From Ruminococcaceae bacterium UBA1404 (GTDB lineage Bacteria; Bacillota; Clostridia; Oscillospirales; Ruminococcaceae): a DNA stretch of 28,770 bases. The stretch is from assembly GCA_002305075.1 (NCBI GenBank), contig DBQC01000019.1, positions 213-28,982 of the forward strand. The letters are read 5' to 3'. Below are positions 1 through 7,851 of the stretch, piece after piece. Each line of letters begins with the position of its first letter. Within the stretch, counting starts at the first letter, position 1. The position numbers were made by a program, and so were the translations under genes. The notes beneath the pieces were generated by a model, which worked only from the letters and a program-made list of their open reading frames with translations, had not been told where the DNA came from and ran no database searches.

Positions 1-2
1 AG

Positions 3-113
3 GATTTACCCGCCACCTATCAGGCCGATCCGCAAATAAATTTCTGCCCCCAATGCGGCTCCGGTGTTGTTTCCGGCGCTCGCTTTTGCGGAAAGTGCGG
101 AAATAGACTATGA
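3..113 (+). CDS. C-terminal fragment of a zinc-ribbon protein (5' end outside window)
   Basis: Only the last 36 codons are visible, in the frame that starts at base 3 and ends at TGA 111-113. They contain two Cys-x-x-Cys pairs (CPQC and CGKC) separated by about ten residues, which is the usual layout of a small zinc ribbon at the end of regulatory or membrane-associated Firmicutes proteins. The rest of the protein, and so its function, lies upstream of the window. The zinc-ribbon call is seen in the sequence; nothing more specific can be supported. Confidence 0.7.
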   Translation, partial: DLPATYQADPQINFCPQCGSGVVSGARFCGKCGNRL

Positions 114-162
114 GACATCTTTGAATAAAACAGAAGAATTCTAAAATGTGGCATAATAGTTA

Positions 163-205
163 AGACGAACAGGCAGCTGTTTTACCTGCTGTCTGCTCGT
201 CTTTT
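163..205 (+). terminator. Probable intrinsic terminator after the zinc-ribbon gene
   Basis: An imperfect inverted repeat (agacgaacaggcag against ctgctgtctgctcgtct) is followed by a short T-run and a T-rich stretch. It lies 50 bases downstream of the TGA of the partial gene and points the right way to terminate it. The stem contains a bulge, so confidence is moderate. Confidence 0.5.
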
Positions 206-518
206 ATATCATTCTTTTTTCCGTATTCAGTTTACCCTGACCCTCGGTTCACAAGTTGTCTTTATGACTACTCGTATTTTGGCGGGGGGGGTTTTTGTTT
301 TTTAAGTTGCGATGCGGGGGAAAGGTTTGGAAGGGGGGCTCTCCGCCCCCTCTTCACACATCTCCCCCGTATTGCATCTTTAGGTTGGTTGACAATCCCT
401 AATGCTTGCCAACCATTTGGTGTTAATTTCTTTAAACTAAAGTTTTTACAAGTTTTTCCAAAAAACTTGTGGGGTTCGGGGCAAAGCCCCGAGGTCTTAG
501 GCGGAGCAAAGGTTGGAC
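206..518. other. Non-coding, hairpin-rich intergenic stretch
   Basis: I see no credible gene between the terminator near 205 and the end of the uracil permease. The stretch holds a G-run followed by a T-run (about 281-302), a G/C-rich short inverted repeat near 331-356, and two compact perfect hairpins at 448-470 and 476-492 that are listed separately. The hairpins resemble interspersed intergenic elements or convergent-gene spacers. No function can be assigned from one window. Confidence 0.5.
448..492. repeat. Two adjacent perfect hairpins downstream of uraA
   Basis: The first hairpin has a 10-bp perfect stem (ACAAGTTTTT / AAAAACTTGT, loop cca, 448-470). The second has a 7-bp perfect stem (TCGGGGC / GCCCCGA, loop aaa, 476-492). 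Read on the minus strand they directly follow the uraA stop codon and could end its transcript, but neither has a clean U-run immediately after it. They may instead be copies of a dispersed intergenic element. Confidence 0.5.
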
Positions 519-1862
519 TTAATCCGGGCTGATTTCGAAGTTCACAGCCTCGCTGGCCTGGCTGGGGGCAGTGAAAACATAGTCGTTGCCGGGCAGCAGC
601 GCGTTGAGCACAATACCCGCAATGGCCGCAATGGCAAGACCCGAAAGGGTAACCGGCGCACCGGCCACATGGAAGGTCAGCCCGCCCACGCTCTCGAAGC
701 CCAAAGCGCTGACCAAAATGACCGCCGCAATGATGAGGTTGCGGCTGCGGGAGAAGTCCACCTGATTCTCTACCAGGTTGCGCACACCCACCGCCGAAAT
801 CATACCATAAAGTATCAGCGAAATGCCGCCGATGACAGCCGCCGGAATGCTGGAGATGACCGCCGCCACCTTGGGAAACAGCGACAACAGCACCGCAAAC
901 ACCGCTGCAATGCGCACCACACGGGGGTCGTAGACCTTGGTGAGAGCCAGCACGCCGGTGTTCTCGCCATAGGTGGTGTTGGCCGGGCCGCCAAACAGGG
1001 CCGACATACTGGTGGCCAAACCGTCGCCCAGCAGCGTGCGCCCCAGACCGGGATCCTGGATATAGTTGACGCCGGTGGTGGCGCTGATGGCCGAAATATC
1101 GCCGATATGCTCCATCATGGTGGCCAGAGCAATGGGCATGATGGTGATAATGGCCGAGATATCGAACTTAGCCATGGCCAGTCTGGGCAGGCCGAATATC
1201 CGCGTCTCGTTTAGCACGGGGGCAAAGTTCACCTGATTGGTGAGCAGCGCCACCGCATAGGCCACGCCCACCCCTAAGATGATGGGGATGATTTTAATCA
1301 TGCCCTTGCCCCAGATGTTGCAGACGATGATGGTGCCCAGAGCGACAGAGGCCAAAAACCAGTTGGTCTGGCAGTTTTGAATGGCTGTGGGGGCCAGAAT
1401 AAGTCCGATACCGATGATGATGGGCCCCGTGACCACCGGCGGGAAAAAGCGCATGACCCGCTCGGGCCCAAACCATGTGATAAAGGCGCTAAGCACCACA
1501 TAGACAAGGCCGGCCGCCAACACGCCGCCCGAGGCATAGGGCAGCATCTCGAGGTTGGGCATGGGCGTGCCGTCGGGGCCGGGCAGCATGGGAGCCACAG
1601 CAAAGTAGCCGCCCAAAAAGGCAAAGGATGAACCCAAAAATACCGGCGCCTTGCCGCCGGTAAGCAGATGAAACAGCAAAGTGCCCAGTCCTGCCATAAG
1701 CAGCGCCGTAGACACATCCAGCCCGGTGAGCAGCGGCACCAGCACGGTGGCACCAAACATGGCAAAGGTATGCTGCATACCCAGCAGCAGCATCCTCGGC
1801 AGTCCTAGCTTTCGCGCGTCAAATAAGTTGTCCTCCCCAATGACCGTTCGATTTTCTTCCAC
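519..1862 (-). CDS. uraA: Uracil permease, NCS2 family (UraA type)
   Basis: An integral membrane nucleobase:proton symporter that probably imports uracil for pyrimidine salvage. The N-terminal segment QHTFAMFGATVLVP, a GSSFAF motif, MMEHIGD (Glu251) and TTYGENTGV (Glu300) match the E. coli UraA signature; the two glutamates correspond to its substrate and proton-coupling acidic residues. About 447 residues, slightly longer than E. coli UraA (429). The start is the GTG at 1862, eight bases after an AAAGGGG ribosome binding site; a longer reading to 2015 runs through the promoter and has no membrane-protein character. A consensus promoter lies just upstream. The short leader has no room for a PyrR attenuator. 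Transport of xanthine or another base cannot be excluded, but the motifs favour uracil. Confidence 0.88.
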   Translation of the reverse strand: MEENRTVIGEDNLFDARKLGLPRMLLLGMQHTFAMFGATVLVPLLTGLDVSTALLMAGLGTLLFHLLTGGKAPVFLGSSFAFLGGYFAVAPMLPGPDGTPMPNLEMLPYASGGVLAAGLVYVVLSAFITWFGPERVMRFFPPVVTGPIIIGIGLILAPTAIQNCQTNWFLASVALGTIIVCNIWGKGMIKIIPIILGVGVAYAVALLTNQVNFAPVLNETRIFGLPRLAMAKFDISAIITIMPIALATMMEHIGDISAISATTGVNYIQDPGLGRTLLGDGLATSMSALFGGPANTTYGENTGVLALTKVYDPRVVRIAAVFAVLLSLFPKVAAVISSIPAAVIGGISLILYGMISAVGVRNLVENQVDFSRSRNLIIAAVILVSALGFESVGGLTFHVAGAPVTLSGLAIAAIAGIVLNALLPGNDYVFTAPSQASEAVNFEISPD

Positions 1863-1907
1863 GGCAGAAATCCCCTTTCTTTGTAACCCGCTGATATTCT
1901 GCTGCCT

Positions 1908-1936
1908 ATTATAGCATGTCGCCGCCCGGCGAACAA
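1908..1936 (-). promoter_or_regulatory. Sigma-A type promoter of uraA
   Basis: Read on the minus strand: -35 TTGTTC (1931-1936), a 17-base spacer, and a perfect -10 TATAAT (1908-1913). The -10 lies about 45 bases upstream of the GTG start, giving a short leader. Confidence 0.75.
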
Positions 1937-1977
1937 CCGACAAATAGCCCCCAGCCCCATGTTTTTTCGCCCTTTTG

Positions 1978-2039
1978 GCCGGCAGATGGAGCGGTCCGAC
2001 AGTGGGCTCCGGCACCGCCGCACCGCTCCATCTGCCGGC
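1978..2039. repeat. 62-bp element with perfect 18-bp inverted repeats
   Basis: The arm GCCGGCAGATGGAGCGGT at 1978-1995 is repeated exactly as its reverse complement at 2022-2039, around a 26-base GC-rich centre. It sits in the divergent spacer between the uraA promoter and the first MFS promoter, beyond both -35 boxes, and has no T-run on either side, so it is not a typical terminator. It could form a cruciform or RNA hairpin, or be a small palindromic repeat. I see no target-site duplication. Confidence 0.85.
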
Positions 2040-2165
2040 TTTGGTCAGGGCGGGGGCAGCGGGATGTCAGCACCGCCCAAAGCGCCGGCGCACCGCCAAC
2101 CCGCCACGGGGAGCAGGTTGCTCTAAACCCGCATAACAAAGCCAAAATTTAGCCCTGTAACCCCC

Positions 2166-2194
2166 TTGCTTTTCGGGTGGACAGGTGATAGAAT
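2166..2194 (+). promoter_or_regulatory. Sigma-A type promoter of the first MFS gene
   Basis: -35 TTGCTT (2166-2171), a 17-base spacer, and -10 TAGAAT (2189-2194). The expected start of transcription is near 2201, about 14 bases before the GGAGG ribosome binding site of the gene. Confidence 0.7.
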
Positions 2195-2226
2195 GCCTCT
2201 TACATACCATTGCCGGAGGTTGTATT

Positions 2227-3525
2227 GTGCGTTATCTTTGGCGCCCTTGGGCGCACCCGGGCTTTCATGCCCAGCCGATCTGGTTCTCGCTGGCCCAGGC
2301 CAGCTACTGGGCCTCAAACGGCGCGCTTTATGCCTTTATTAGTCTGTATTTGCGTTCCTTAGGTTATTCAAGCGCCGTGTGCGGCCTTGCCACCGGCTCG
2401 CTTTGGATATTCAGTTTGGTGGTGCAGCCGGCCATCGGCTATATCAGCGACACTTATATCAGTAGCAAAAAGCTGCTCCTGCTCTGCTTTGGAGTGGCCG
2501 TGCCCTTTACGGCGCTGCTGCCCTTAGCGGCCGGCCGAGGAGGGCTTATTTTTGTGGCATTTATCTGCCAATCGGTGCTGGATAACTACCAGTACTGCCT
2601 GCTGGACGCCTGGATTATCCAGGCCGGTCGAACCCACAGCTATGTGGACTTTGGGCGCATCCGGGCCTTTGGCTCGCTGGGCTATGCACTATCGGCTCTG
2701 TTGATGGGCAGCCTCATCGACCGGATGGGGTTTTGGGTGATGTTTGCCTTTCACGCCGGGCTGCTTGTGCTGTGTATGCTCTGCATCACCCGCATAGAAG
2801 CGGCTCCCTGCCTCAATCAGTCCGAGGAGGGCGGAGGCAAGGGCCTGTCCATCTTAGAGGTGATGGGTCGGCTGATAAGCAACCGCACCTATATCATTGT
2901 GCTATTGTCGGTGGCGCTCTATCAGTTTGGCATTCGGCCGGCGGCCTCCTACTTCTCCATGGTGACAGCGGCTTTGGGCGGCGGAAGCCGGCATGCGGGA
3001 GCGGGCACCTTTGTGTGCGCCTTTGGCGAGGTGTTTGTGATGATGCTGGTCTCCAAGCTCATGCGGCGGGGGGTGCGCATGGAGCTGCTCTACGCTGTGG
3101 GGCTGATTTGCGGCGTGGTGCGCCTGGGGCTTATGAGCCTGCCGCTGGGCGTAGGAGCCCTGATTGCCGGGCAGGCGCTCAGCTCGGTGACGGTGGGCAT
3201 CTATATCCGGGTGTTTCCCCAACTGGTGGGCAGCCTGACGCCGCCCAATATCAGCGGCACCGCCACCACCATTGCCGCGGCTGTTACCTTCTTTTTTGGC
3301 GGGGTGCTGGGCAATCTGTCGGGGGGCTATATCATGGAGATGTTGGGCACCTACGGCTATATTCGGCTCTGCGCACTGATGATGCTGCTGGCTTGTGGGG
3401 TCTTTTTGCCAGTGCTTGTGCCAGCGCTGCGCCAGCGCACGGCCACCCCTGCCGCCGGGAGTTCGCCGGCCCGTCCCCGAGTCTTGGCAAGCGCTGCGGG
3501 CCGTGTCCGCCCGGGTGCCAAATAG
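2227..3525 (+). CDS. MFS transporter, PPP/LacY-like branch (copy 1)
   Basis: A 432-residue, largely hydrophobic protein with about 12 predicted membrane segments, in the size range of the Major Facilitator Superfamily. A loop motif, FGRIRAFGSLGYALSALLMG, follows the first six helices; this DYGKIRxWGSxG type of motif is characteristic of the MFS_1-like/HcaT (phenylpropionate) and nucleoside:proton symporter branch. The start is the GTG at 2227, seven bases after GGAGG; an ATG at 2185 would lie inside the promoter. The next gene encodes a paralogue on the same strand. The C-terminal tail (about 30 residues, Ala/Arg/Pro-rich) is hydrophilic. The substrate is unknown; the family assignment is secure, the rest is inference. 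Confidence 0.8.
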   Translation: MRYLWRPWAHPGFHAQPIWFSLAQASYWASNGALYAFISLYLRSLGYSSAVCGLATGSLWIFSLVVQPAIGYISDTYISSKKLLLLCFGVAVPFTALLPLAAGRGGLIFVAFICQSVLDNYQYCLLDAWIIQAGRTHSYVDFGRIRAFGSLGYALSALLMGSLIDRMGFWVMFAFHAGLLVLCMLCITRIEAAPCLNQSEEGGGKGLSILEVMGRLISNRTYIIVLLSVALYQFGIRPAASYFSMVTAALGGGSRHAGAGTFVCAFGEVFVMMLVSKLMRRGVRMELLYAVGLICGVVRLGLMSLPLGVGALIAGQALSSVTVGIYIRVFPQLVGSLTPPNISGTATTIAAAVTFFFGGVLGNLSGGYIMEMLGTYGYIRLCALMMLLACGVFLPVLVPALRQRTATPAAGSSPARPRVLASAAGRVRPGAK

Positions 3526-3613
3526 CCCCGGTATAAAGCCGGCTCTCTCCCTGCCCGCCGCATGAGCCTTCTCTCGCCGGTCATACTATAAGAAAAGCCA
3601 GAGGAGGACGGCC

Positions 3614-4786
3614 ATGGAGGGGCAGAGGGGCTGGGCGGTGCGCCTGAGTGCGGCGCTGTTTTTTTATTGGGCGGGGGTCTCGGTGATGGTGGGCTTTTTG
3701 GCAACCGTTTTGCGCCATATGGGCTACTCGGCCACCCAAAACGGGCGCATTGCCAGCGCTGTGGCTCTGGGCACGCTGCTGCTGCAGCCCACGCTGGGCT
3801 ATCTGGGCGACCGCACTACGCCCCCCCGGCGCCTGCTTATGCTCTGTCTTACGGCCGGACTGCCGCTGGGTATGTACTTGCCCTTTCTGGGGCGGGGCTG
3901 GGCATTGTCGGCGGGGGTGGTGGCCCTCAGCCTGCTCTGCGAGCCCCAGGCCACGCTGTTTGACAGCTTGATTCTCCGCTCCCGTGCCCACAGCCCCGAG
4001 CTGGACTACGGCAAAATCCGCTCTTGGGGGCCGCTGGGCAGCGCCCTTGGGGCCCTTGCGGCCGGAGCGATGGGTCTTATCCTTCCGCTGTCGTGGCTCT
4101 ATGCGCTGGTGGCGGTGTTTTTTGGCATGGGCTTGCTGCTGCTGCGCAGTCTTGGCCGGGAGGAGGAGCGCATGGCTGCCGATGCGCCCGGCCCGCTGGC
4201 TGCCCTTGGGGAGCTTATAAAAAACCCCGCCTATGTGCTGTTTGTGGCCTGCTGCGGGCTGTATCAGTTTTCCATGCGCACGGCCACCACCTTTTTGGGG
4301 CTGATTATGGCCGACCGAGGGGGCGGCAGCCTGGAGCTGGGCCTGCTTTTGGGCGTGGTTTATGCCGGGCAGCTTCCCTTTATGCGCTGGGCCGGTCGAC
4401 GCCTTGACGGGGGAATGGGCTGTCCGAGCCTTTTTGGACTCTCCATGCTGCTTGGGGTGGTGCGGCTGGGGCTTTTGGCGGTCAGCCTGCCCTTTGGGCT
4501 GGTGCTGGTCACCCAACTGCTGCAGGCTGCCCAGACCGGACTGTATACCCGCATTTTTGTGCCCCACATGGCCGACATCACCCCCCCGGCCCTTCAGGCG
4601 ACGGCCGCCGGACTGGGGGCGGCGCTGAGCCTGGGTATGGGCCAGATTGTGGGAGGATTGGTGCACGGCGCCCTCATCGAGGCGGCCGGACCGTCCGCAT
4701 CGGCCTGGCTGTCGGCCGGGGTGATGGCTACCACCTACCTGCTCTACCGCCTATTAGAGCCCCGCACCCGCCCCGAGCGAACATGA
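3614..4786 (+). CDS. MFS transporter, PPP/LacY-like branch (copy 2)
   Basis: A 390-residue multi-spanning membrane protein of the same MFS branch as its upstream neighbour. The shared landmarks are LDYGKIRSWGPLGSALGAL in the central loop and a GLYQFSMR segment that aligns with ALYQFGIR in copy 1. The ATG at 3614 follows a GAGGAGG ribosome binding site at the usual distance. The two genes are 88 bases apart, on the same strand, with no terminator between them, so they are probably co-transcribed and arose by tandem duplication followed by strong divergence. Two proteins of this kind could be independent exporters/importers or a heteromeric pair; nothing in the sequence decides this. No substrate is assigned. 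Confidence 0.78.
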   Translation: MEGQRGWAVRLSAALFFYWAGVSVMVGFLATVLRHMGYSATQNGRIASAVALGTLLLQPTLGYLGDRTTPPRRLLMLCLTAGLPLGMYLPFLGRGWALSAGVVALSLLCEPQATLFDSLILRSRAHSPELDYGKIRSWGPLGSALGALAAGAMGLILPLSWLYALVAVFFGMGLLLLRSLGREEERMAADAPGPLAALGELIKNPAYVLFVACCGLYQFSMRTATTFLGLIMADRGGGSLELGLLLGVVYAGQLPFMRWAGRRLDGGMGCPSLFGLSMLLGVVRLGLLAVSLPFGLVLVTQLLQAAQTGLYTRIFVPHMADITPPALQATAAGLGAALSLGMGQIVGGLVHGALIEAAGPSASAWLSAGVMATTYLLYRLLEPRTRPERT

Positions 4787-4907
4787 AAGGCCGGCACTCT
4801 GCCCCGCCCCGGTTGGCACCTCGCTTTTGGACCCGGCAGCCGTCGTCCCCCGCTGCGGAGCGAGAGGGATATCCTTTTATTTCTTTGGCGAAAACCGCAA
4901 AAGTGTG

Positions 4908-4936
4908 TTGACATTTTGGATAGCGGATGATAAGAT
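4908..4936 (+). promoter_or_regulatory. Promoter of tRNA-Leu
   Basis: A perfect -35 TTGACA (4908-4913), a 17-base spacer and -10 TAAGAT (4931-4936). The mature tRNA begins 14 bases after the -10, as is usual for a strong stable-RNA promoter. Confidence 0.85.
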
Positions 4937-4950
4937 AGTCTCTGTAATCT

Positions 4951-5037
4951 GCGGATGTGGCGGAATTGGCAGACGCGCTAGATTCAGGTTCTAGTGAATG
5001 CAAGTTCATGGGGGTTCAAGTCCCTTCATCCGCACCA
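4951..5037 (+). tRNA. tRNA-Leu (anticodon CAG)
   Basis: The acceptor stem GCGGATG pairs with CATCCGC; the anticodon arm CTAGA-TTCAGGT-TCTAG gives anticodon CAG, which reads CUG leucine codons. A long variable arm follows, as expected for class II tRNAs. The T arm contains GGGTTCAAGTCCC, and the CCA end is genomically encoded (5035-5037). It has its own promoter and terminator, so it is a monocistronic unit. Confidence 0.95.
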
Positions 5038-5043
5038 ACAAAG

Positions 5044-5073
5044 AGTCATGCAAGCATTTTGCATGACTTTTTT
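5044..5073 (+). terminator. Terminator of tRNA-Leu
   Basis: A perfect 10-bp stem (AGTCATGCAA / TTGCATGACT) with a 5-base loop is followed by five T residues, starting seven bases after the encoded CCA. Confidence 0.9.
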
Positions 5074-5084
5074 CTTTAAAATAT

Positions 5085-5118
5085 AAAAAGCCCGAGGGTC
5101 TTTGCAAACCCTCGGGCT
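5085..5118 (-). terminator. Terminator at the end of the selenium operon
   Basis: On the minus strand, a perfect 11-bp stem (AGCCCGAGGGT / ACCCTCGGGCT) with an 8-base loop is followed by a T-run. It lies about 20 bases beyond the stop codon of the class V aminotransferase and marks the 3' end of the long minus-strand gene series. Confidence 0.9.
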
Positions 5119-5139
5119 TGGTTTATTGCAGGGTGGTAT

Positions 5140-6288
5140 TTATGCGCTGCGGGTGATTTCCCGTAGGGCACTTAGCAGCACATCCACTTCCTCTTGGGTG
5201 TTGGTGTGGCCAAAGGAGCAGCGCACCACGCCCTTAGGAAAGGTGCCCAGTGCCTGATGGGCCAGCGGCGCACAGTGCAGGCCGCTGCGGGTCATGATGC
5301 CATAAGTTTCGTCTAAACGATAAGCCACCTCGCCGTTATCCAGCTCGGTAAAGTCCAGTGCGGCCACCGGGCAGCGGTTTTCAAGATGGCTCGGCCCCAC
5401 CAGCCGCAGGCCGGGTATGCCCTTTGCCTCCGAGATAAAGCGGCTAAACAGCCCATGGGCGGCGGCGTAGATGTTCTGGGGCCCGGTCTCTTCAATATAG
5501 GTCAGGGAGGCGCGCAAAGCCACAATGCCCGGCAGGTTGAGGGTGCCGGCCTCAAAGCGGTCGGGAAGGTGCTCGGGCACCTCGAGCGAGCTGGAAAAGC
5601 TGCCCGTGCCCCCGGAGAGCAGCGGCATCATGTGGCGGGCCGCCTCATCGGTTATTACAAAGCCGCCAATGCCCTGTGTGGCCAGCAGGCTCTTATGTCC
5701 GGCAAAGGCCAGCACATCGATATAGTCGTTTTGCATATGGATGGGCAACACGCCGGCGGTCTGGGCGCTGTCCACCACATAGAGGATGCCCCGCTGCCGG
5801 CAGATGGCCCCAATCTCCCGAATGGGCAGCACCGCCCCGCAGACATTGGAGGCATGGGTGGTCACCACCAGCTTGGTGTCGGGCCGCAGCTTAGAGAGAA
5901 AGTCCTCCATAATCAGCTCACCCTCGGAGGTGCAAGCGGCGATGTCCACCTCCACACCGGTGGCCTTAAGCTGGGTTAGCGGCCGCAGTACTCCGTTGTG
6001 CTCCATCTGGGTGGTCACCACATGGTCGCCGGGCTTGAGCAGCCCCTTTAATATCATGTTGAGCGATTGGGTGATGCCCCCGGTTAAGATGACATTGCGG
6101 CTTTTGGGTGCGCCAAACAGCCGGGATAGGCGCTCCCGGGTGTCGAACACCGTCTCGCCGGTGGAGAGGGCGCCGGCGTAGCCGCCCCGGTTGATATTAA
6201 AGCAGCCGGTCTTAATGGCCTCGTACACCTGTTCGGCCACGCCGGGGGCCTTGGGGTAAGAGGTGCTGCACTGGTCAAAATAAATCAT
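5140..6288 (-). CDS. Class V aminotransferase, cysteine desulfurase / selenocysteine lyase-like
   Basis: A PLP enzyme of 382 residues. The probable PLP-binding lysine is Lys199 in FAGHKS, and the C-terminal GLHCAPLAH motif holds the candidate catalytic Cys339 that accepts S or Se as persulfide or perselenide. This matches the SufS/CsdB-like group (the subfamily often found beside selD). The ATG at 6288 follows an AGAAAGG binding site and is 28 bases after selD. Being last in an operon with selD, a TusA-like protein and DUF3343, its likely job is to mobilise selenium (from selenocysteine) or sulfur for SelD; this is inferred from context. The sequence alone cannot separate selenocysteine lyase from cysteine desulfurase activity. 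Confidence 0.85.
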   Translation of the reverse strand: MIYFDQCSTSYPKAPGVAEQVYEAIKTGCFNINRGGYAGALSTGETVFDTRERLSRLFGAPKSRNVILTGGITQSLNMILKGLLKPGDHVVTTQMEHNGVLRPLTQLKATGVEVDIAACTSEGELIMEDFLSKLRPDTKLVVTTHASNVCGAVLPIREIGAICRQRGILYVVDSAQTAGVLPIHMQNDYIDVLAFAGHKSLLATQGIGGFVITDEAARHMMPLLSGGTGSFSSSLEVPEHLPDRFEAGTLNLPGIVALRASLTYIEETGPQNIYAAAHGLFSRFISEAKGIPGLRLVGPSHLENRCPVAALDFTELDNGEVAYRLDETYGIMTRSGLHCAPLAHQALGTFPKGVVRCSFGHTNTQEEVDVLLSALREITRSA

Positions 6289-6316
6289 GGCTCTACCTTT
6301 CTAAATGCCGGCGGGG

Positions 6317-7351
6317 CTAATAAACCACAATATTCCGGTCGGCAGGGTCGCGCACCTCGCCCACAAGGCAGGGGGTCAGCTCCAGGCTTTCCAGCTCCTT
6401 GAGCAGCTCGGGTGCGTCGACCTCGGACACGCTGATAAGCAGTCCGCCCGAGGTCTGGGGGTCAAACAGAATTTCCTGAAGGGGCTCGGGCACGCCCTCA
6501 AAGCGCACCTTATTCCCAAGGAAATTGCGGTTTTTCTGGCCGCCGCCGGTGAGCAGATAGCTCTCGGCCAACCGCATCGCCTCGGGGATATAGCGCACCT
6601 TGGCGCTGTCTACGGCGATGGAGTACCGGGGTGTGACCATCTCGTTAAGATGCCCCAAAAAGCCAAAGCCGGTGACATCGGTGCAGCTGTGAATATCGTA
6701 TTTCTCGGCAATTTCAAAGGCGTAGCGGTTAAGGGTCTGCATGCTGCGCACGGCCTGATTATAGCTCTCTTGCGAGGCCTCGCCCAGCCGGTAGGCGGCG
6801 GTAATCATGCCCACCCCAAGGGGCTTTGTAAGGATGATTTTATCGCCGATTTGGCAGCGGTTGTTGTACATAATGCGGTCGGGATGCACCACGCCGGTGA
6901 CCGAGAGGCCGTATTTGACCTCCTTGTCGCTGATGGAGTGGCCGCCGCAGAGCACGCCGCCGGCTTCCATCACCTTTTCGCCGCCCCCCAGCAGCACGGC
7001 CCCCAACATGGCGGGGTCGTCCTCCTCGGGGAAGCAGACGATGTTGAGCGCCAGCTTGACCTTGCCGCCCATGGCGTAGATATCGCTCAGGGCGTTGGCG
7101 GCGGCAATTTTGCCAAAGAGATAGGGGTCGTCCACCATGGGCGGAAAAAAGTCCAGGGTCTGGATGATGGCCAGGTCGTCGCTGAGCTTGTAGACCGCGC
7201 CGTCGTCCGAGGTGTCAAAGCCCACCAGCAGGTTCTCGTCGGAAAAGACGGGGATTTTAGAGATAACATCCTTTAGCATACCCTGGGGCAGCTTGGCCGT
7301 GCAGCCGCCGCAGGAGGTGAACTTGTTAAGCTTGCGAACATCCATATCCAT
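6317..7351 (-). CDS. selD: Selenophosphate synthase (selenide, water dikinase)
   Basis: SelD makes monoselenophosphate from selenide and ATP, the selenium donor for SelA. The 344-residue length is typical. The N-terminal motif SCGGCTAKLPQG provides Cys17 and Lys20 at the catalytic positions; in many relatives position 17 is selenocysteine, but here it is an ordinary Cys codon. Glycine-rich ATP-binding segments (for example TDVTGFGFLGHL) and the C-terminal DPQTSGGLL motif are present. The start ATG at 7351 lies eight bases after AAGGAAGGAG. It is fourth in the yedE operon, 21 bases after DUF3343. Because the active site is Cys, SelD does not itself need selenium for synthesis. Confidence 0.95.
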   Translation of the reverse strand: MDMDVRKLNKFTSCGGCTAKLPQGMLKDVISKIPVFSDENLLVGFDTSDDGAVYKLSDDLAIIQTLDFFPPMVDDPYLFGKIAAANALSDIYAMGGKVKLALNIVCFPEEDDPAMLGAVLLGGGEKVMEAGGVLCGGHSISDKEVKYGLSVTGVVHPDRIMYNNRCQIGDKIILTKPLGVGMITAAYRLGEASQESYNQAVRSMQTLNRYAFEIAEKYDIHSCTDVTGFGFLGHLNEMVTPRYSIAVDSAKVRYIPEAMRLAESYLLTGGGQKNRNFLGNKVRFEGVPEPLQEILFDPQTSGGLLISVSEVDAPELLKELESLELTPCLVGEVRDPADRNIVVY

Positions 7352-7372
7352 GTGGCATACTCCTTCCTTGTG

Positions 7373-7621
7373 TCAGGCGTGGCCATCCTCAATCTGACAG
7401 GGCAGATAGCCGCCATCCTCCCCCACCAGATAATAGGCCTCAAGGTCCTCTCGGTCCTCGGGCAGCCAGAGCACCGAGGACTCAAACTCCACGCAGATGC
7501 CGCAGGAGGAGCTCAGCTTGCGGGGCACCGGCATGGTCTTGGCCGGAAAGCCGGCCTTGCGGCAGTCGTTTTGAAATTTTAAGGCACCATAATGGGTGTG
7601 AAAGGTGGCGATATAACGCAT
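7373..7621 (-). CDS. DUF3343 protein, putative Se/S carrier
   Basis: A small, 82-residue protein that starts MRYIATFHTHYGALKFQ and carries a Cys pair in SSCGICVEF, plus a third Cys near the C terminus. This pattern fits the DUF3343 family, described in databases as a putative Se/S carrier-like protein. It begins only 5 bases after the TusA-like gene and precedes selD, so it is almost certainly co-translated with both. A role in handing reduced selenium to SelD is inference from this position; no biochemical function is established as far as I know. Confidence 0.8.
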   Translation of the reverse strand: MRYIATFHTHYGALKFQNDCRKAGFPAKTMPVPRKLSSSCGICVEFESSVLWLPEDREDLEAYYLVGEDGGYLPCQIEDGHA

Positions 7622-7626
7622 AGCAG

Positions 7627-7833
7627 TCAGGCCTTCTTTATAAGTAGGGTAAACAGGTCGTCGGCCGAGGTGACCGTCACATCAAAGCCCTTAGATTCGG
7701 CAAAGCGTTTGCAGGTCTCCACCGCGGTCTGGCTGTCCAGAGCCAGCTCGATTTCGTTGTGCTGGTCAATCACGGCTTTAAGACGCATAAGCGGCTCGGG
7801 GCAGGAAAGCCCGCTGGCATCAATTTTAATCAT
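7627..7833 (-). CDS. TusA/SirA-family sulfurtransferase-like protein (YedF N-domain type)
   Basis: A 68-residue protein with the family-defining N-terminal motif GLSCPEPLMRLK; Cys11 of CPEP is the expected S or Se-carrying residue. It corresponds to the TusA-like domain of YedF-type selenium metabolism proteins, without the longer C-terminal domain those often carry. It lies 18 bases after yedE and 5 bases before DUF3343. TusA relays persulfide sulfur; beside YedE and SelD, relay of selenium is the natural hypothesis but remains inferred. Confidence 0.85.
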   Translation of the reverse strand: MIKIDASGLSCPEPLMRLKAVIDQHNEIELALDSQTAVETCKRFAESKGFDVTVTSADDLFTLLIKKA

Positions 7834-7851
7834 GATAAAATCCTCCCTGTT

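Noticed and set aside
1863..1907. A PyrR or purine riboswitch leader for uraA
   Set aside because: The distance from promoter to start codon is only about 45 bases and lacks any matching structure.
1978..2039. An integron attC site or insertion-sequence end
   Set aside because: No integrase or transposase, no attC-type core sites and no target-site duplication are visible.
7285..7305. A possible Sec codon in selD
   Set aside because: The catalytic position 17 is a normal Cys codon and the gene has no in-frame TGA.
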